A stretch of 21,330 nt of DNA from Candidatus Wirthbacteria bacterium CG2_30_54_11 (GTDB taxonomy: Bacteria; Patescibacteriota; CG2-30-54-11), in contig MNZT01000076.1 of assembly GCA_001873755.1 (NCBI GenBank), positions 1 through 21,330 on the forward strand, given 5' to 3'. A program made the translations under genes and the position numbers. Below are positions 20,602 to 21,330 of this stretch, one piece after another (position 1 is the stretch's first letter; every line of letters starts with the position of its first letter). The notes beneath the pieces are model-generated. The model saw nothing but the letters and a program-made list of their open reading frames with translations, did no database searches and was not told the origin of the DNA.

Positions 20602-20994
20602 CTATTTCCCAGCTGACAGATGGAAAAATGTTTCTTTCTGTTCTGGAGAAGCCTTTTCGAGATAGGCAAAAAGGATTTCTTTGATAAAATCAGGCAGGTC
20701 TTTTTTCATATAGTCCAATACTGCTCTCTGCGCTCTCGGAAAAGCCTGAAGATAGGTTCGGATCAATTGGATCTTCTCGTCGGGGCCGGTCGTCCCCTGA
20801 AGGGCCACTGTAAGCTCCTCTATCCGCTCTTCCGGCAGGGCAGCTACGGATTTCTCCAGCATTTTCTGCAGTATGATCTCGTTCAGTCTCATGCGTATTG
20901 CTTTCTCTGCTTGCTGGTCCAGTTGCATGGTCTGGAACAAGGGCGTCAGGATAGTCGACTCGAGTCCGATCAACAGCATCTGTGCATCGTTCAT
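20602..20994 (-). CDS. Hypothetical all-helical protein, 130 residues
   Basis: I do not recognise the family with confidence. I chose the ATG at 20994 because GGAGAGG lies 7 nt before it; a TTG at 21000 would add two residues. The product is predicted almost entirely helical and charged: LIGLESTILTPLFQTMQLDQQAEKAIRMRLNEIILQKMLEKSVAALPEERIEELTVAL, then YLQAFPRAQRAVLDYMKKDLPDFIKEILFAYLEKASPEQKETFF. The pattern of helix, LPEERIEEL turn, helix resembles small helical domains found in candidate-phylum genomes. No signal or membrane segment. The ATG lies just after the stop (20997-20999) of the upstream gene, so the two are probably translationally coupled. The 3' end is 76 bp from parB. Confidence 0.7.
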   Translation of the reverse strand: MNDAQMLLIGLESTILTPLFQTMQLDQQAEKAIRMRLNEIILQKMLEKSVAALPEERIEELTVALQGTTGPDEKIQLIRTYLQAFPRAQRAVLDYMKKDLPDFIKEILFAYLEKASPEQKETFFHLSAGK

Positions 20995-20996
20995 TA

Positions 20997-21330
20997 TCAA
21001 GCCTCTCCGTCTGCCGTAGCGCGACTTGGTCTCTTCTGTCCTGAAAACCAGACCAATGCTTGCCTGCGTATAGACTCTGCCACTCTCGCTGGATTATTCA
21101 ATACCAAGTCGAGTGTCCCTATAGTCTGTAGGCCACATAAAACTATAACGTATAAATCATCAACAATCTCCATATTCGTTGTGTATTCGGTAAAATTATT
21201 CATATCAAGTGTTGAAGCGAGTATTGATTGTACAATCACTTTCAACCAAGTAGCCACGACAGCCGGACCTACTATGTCAAATGCCACTCGTGCCTGGCGC
21301 CATTGGCTACTCAATACTCCCAGCGCTTTC
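20997..21330 (-). CDS. Hypothetical protein, C-terminal part (cut by window edge)
   Basis: The minus-strand frame is open from the last whole codon of the window (21329) to the TGA at 20997-20999. The visible 110 residues include a mixed hydrophobic region (ARVAFDIVGPAVVATWLKVIVQSILAS), an acidic stretch (NNFTEYTTNMEIVDDLYVIVLCGLQTIGTLDLVLNN) and a basic tail (RRQALVWFSGQKRPSRATADGEA). A TTG at 21314 could serve as a start, but there is no SD and the frame continues, so the real start probably lies outside. No family recognised. Composition is more AT-rich than parB. Confidence 0.5.
   Translation of the reverse strand, partial: KALGVLSSQWRQARVAFDIVGPAVVATWLKVIVQSILASTLDMNNFTEYTTNMEIVDDLYVIVLCGLQTIGTLDLVLNNPARVAESIRRQALVWFSGQKRPSRATADGEA

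Overview
The window looks like part of a bacterial chromosome of moderate GC content. Bacterial traits include Shine-Dalgarno sites, a bacterial-type aspartyl-tRNA synthetase core, ParB, ScpA, intrinsic terminators and a T-box. The metabolism is fermentative: four-subunit pyruvate:ferredoxin oxidoreductase, ADP-forming acyl-CoA synthetase and archaeal-type PEP carboxylase. Together with the many short palindromic intergenic repeats, this suggests an uncultured anaerobic lineage (a Patescibacteria-like or other candidate phylum). That placement is inference; no rRNA is present.

Layout. 1-3390 (+): the end of carA and all of carB. 3387-4338 (-): a short Y-family polymerase homologue that has lost its catalytic carboxylates, behind a near-consensus promoter whose spacer holds a perfect LexA-box-like palindrome. 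4397-6753: an AT-richer pair, a divergent ABC exporter (-) and an unknown 115-residue protein (+). 6802-12142 (-): porG-porD-porA-porB followed by a fused ADP-forming acyl-CoA synthetase. This converts pyruvate to acetyl-CoA and then acetate, yielding reduced ferredoxin and ATP. Its upstream region has a 16-codon ORF with a strong ribosome site whose codons form an intrinsic terminator. 12394-12469 (-): tRNA-Glu(UUC) with encoded CCA. 12573-15867 (-): an aspS-sanA-like-scpA operon; the AspRS lacks the GAD insertion and carries a C-terminal YbaK-type deacylase domain. 15885-16562: a REP/RAYT module with a frameshifted transposase and five palindromes of two covarying types. 16588-18284 (-): PEP carboxylase behind a T-box leader. 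18299-19486 (-): a GlmU-like sugar nucleotidyltransferase/acyltransferase. 19530-19658: intergenic palindromic repeats. 19662-20525 (-): parB. 20602-21330 (-): two unknown genes, the upstream one cut by the window edge.

Most notable is the T-box leader in front of ppcA. Its antiterminator (UAAGG, 7-nt bulge UGGCACC, GUAGU/ACUAC, CCUUA) and the competing terminator can both be read directly. The bulge predicts a tRNA with discriminator G, as in tRNA-Asp or tRNA-Asn. The next protein-coding genes downstream on the same strand, beyond the REP/RAYT module, are aspS and its operon. A plausible reading is an ancestral Asp-responsive ppcA-aspS unit, linking oxaloacetate supply to aspartyl-tRNA charging, later split by the REP element.
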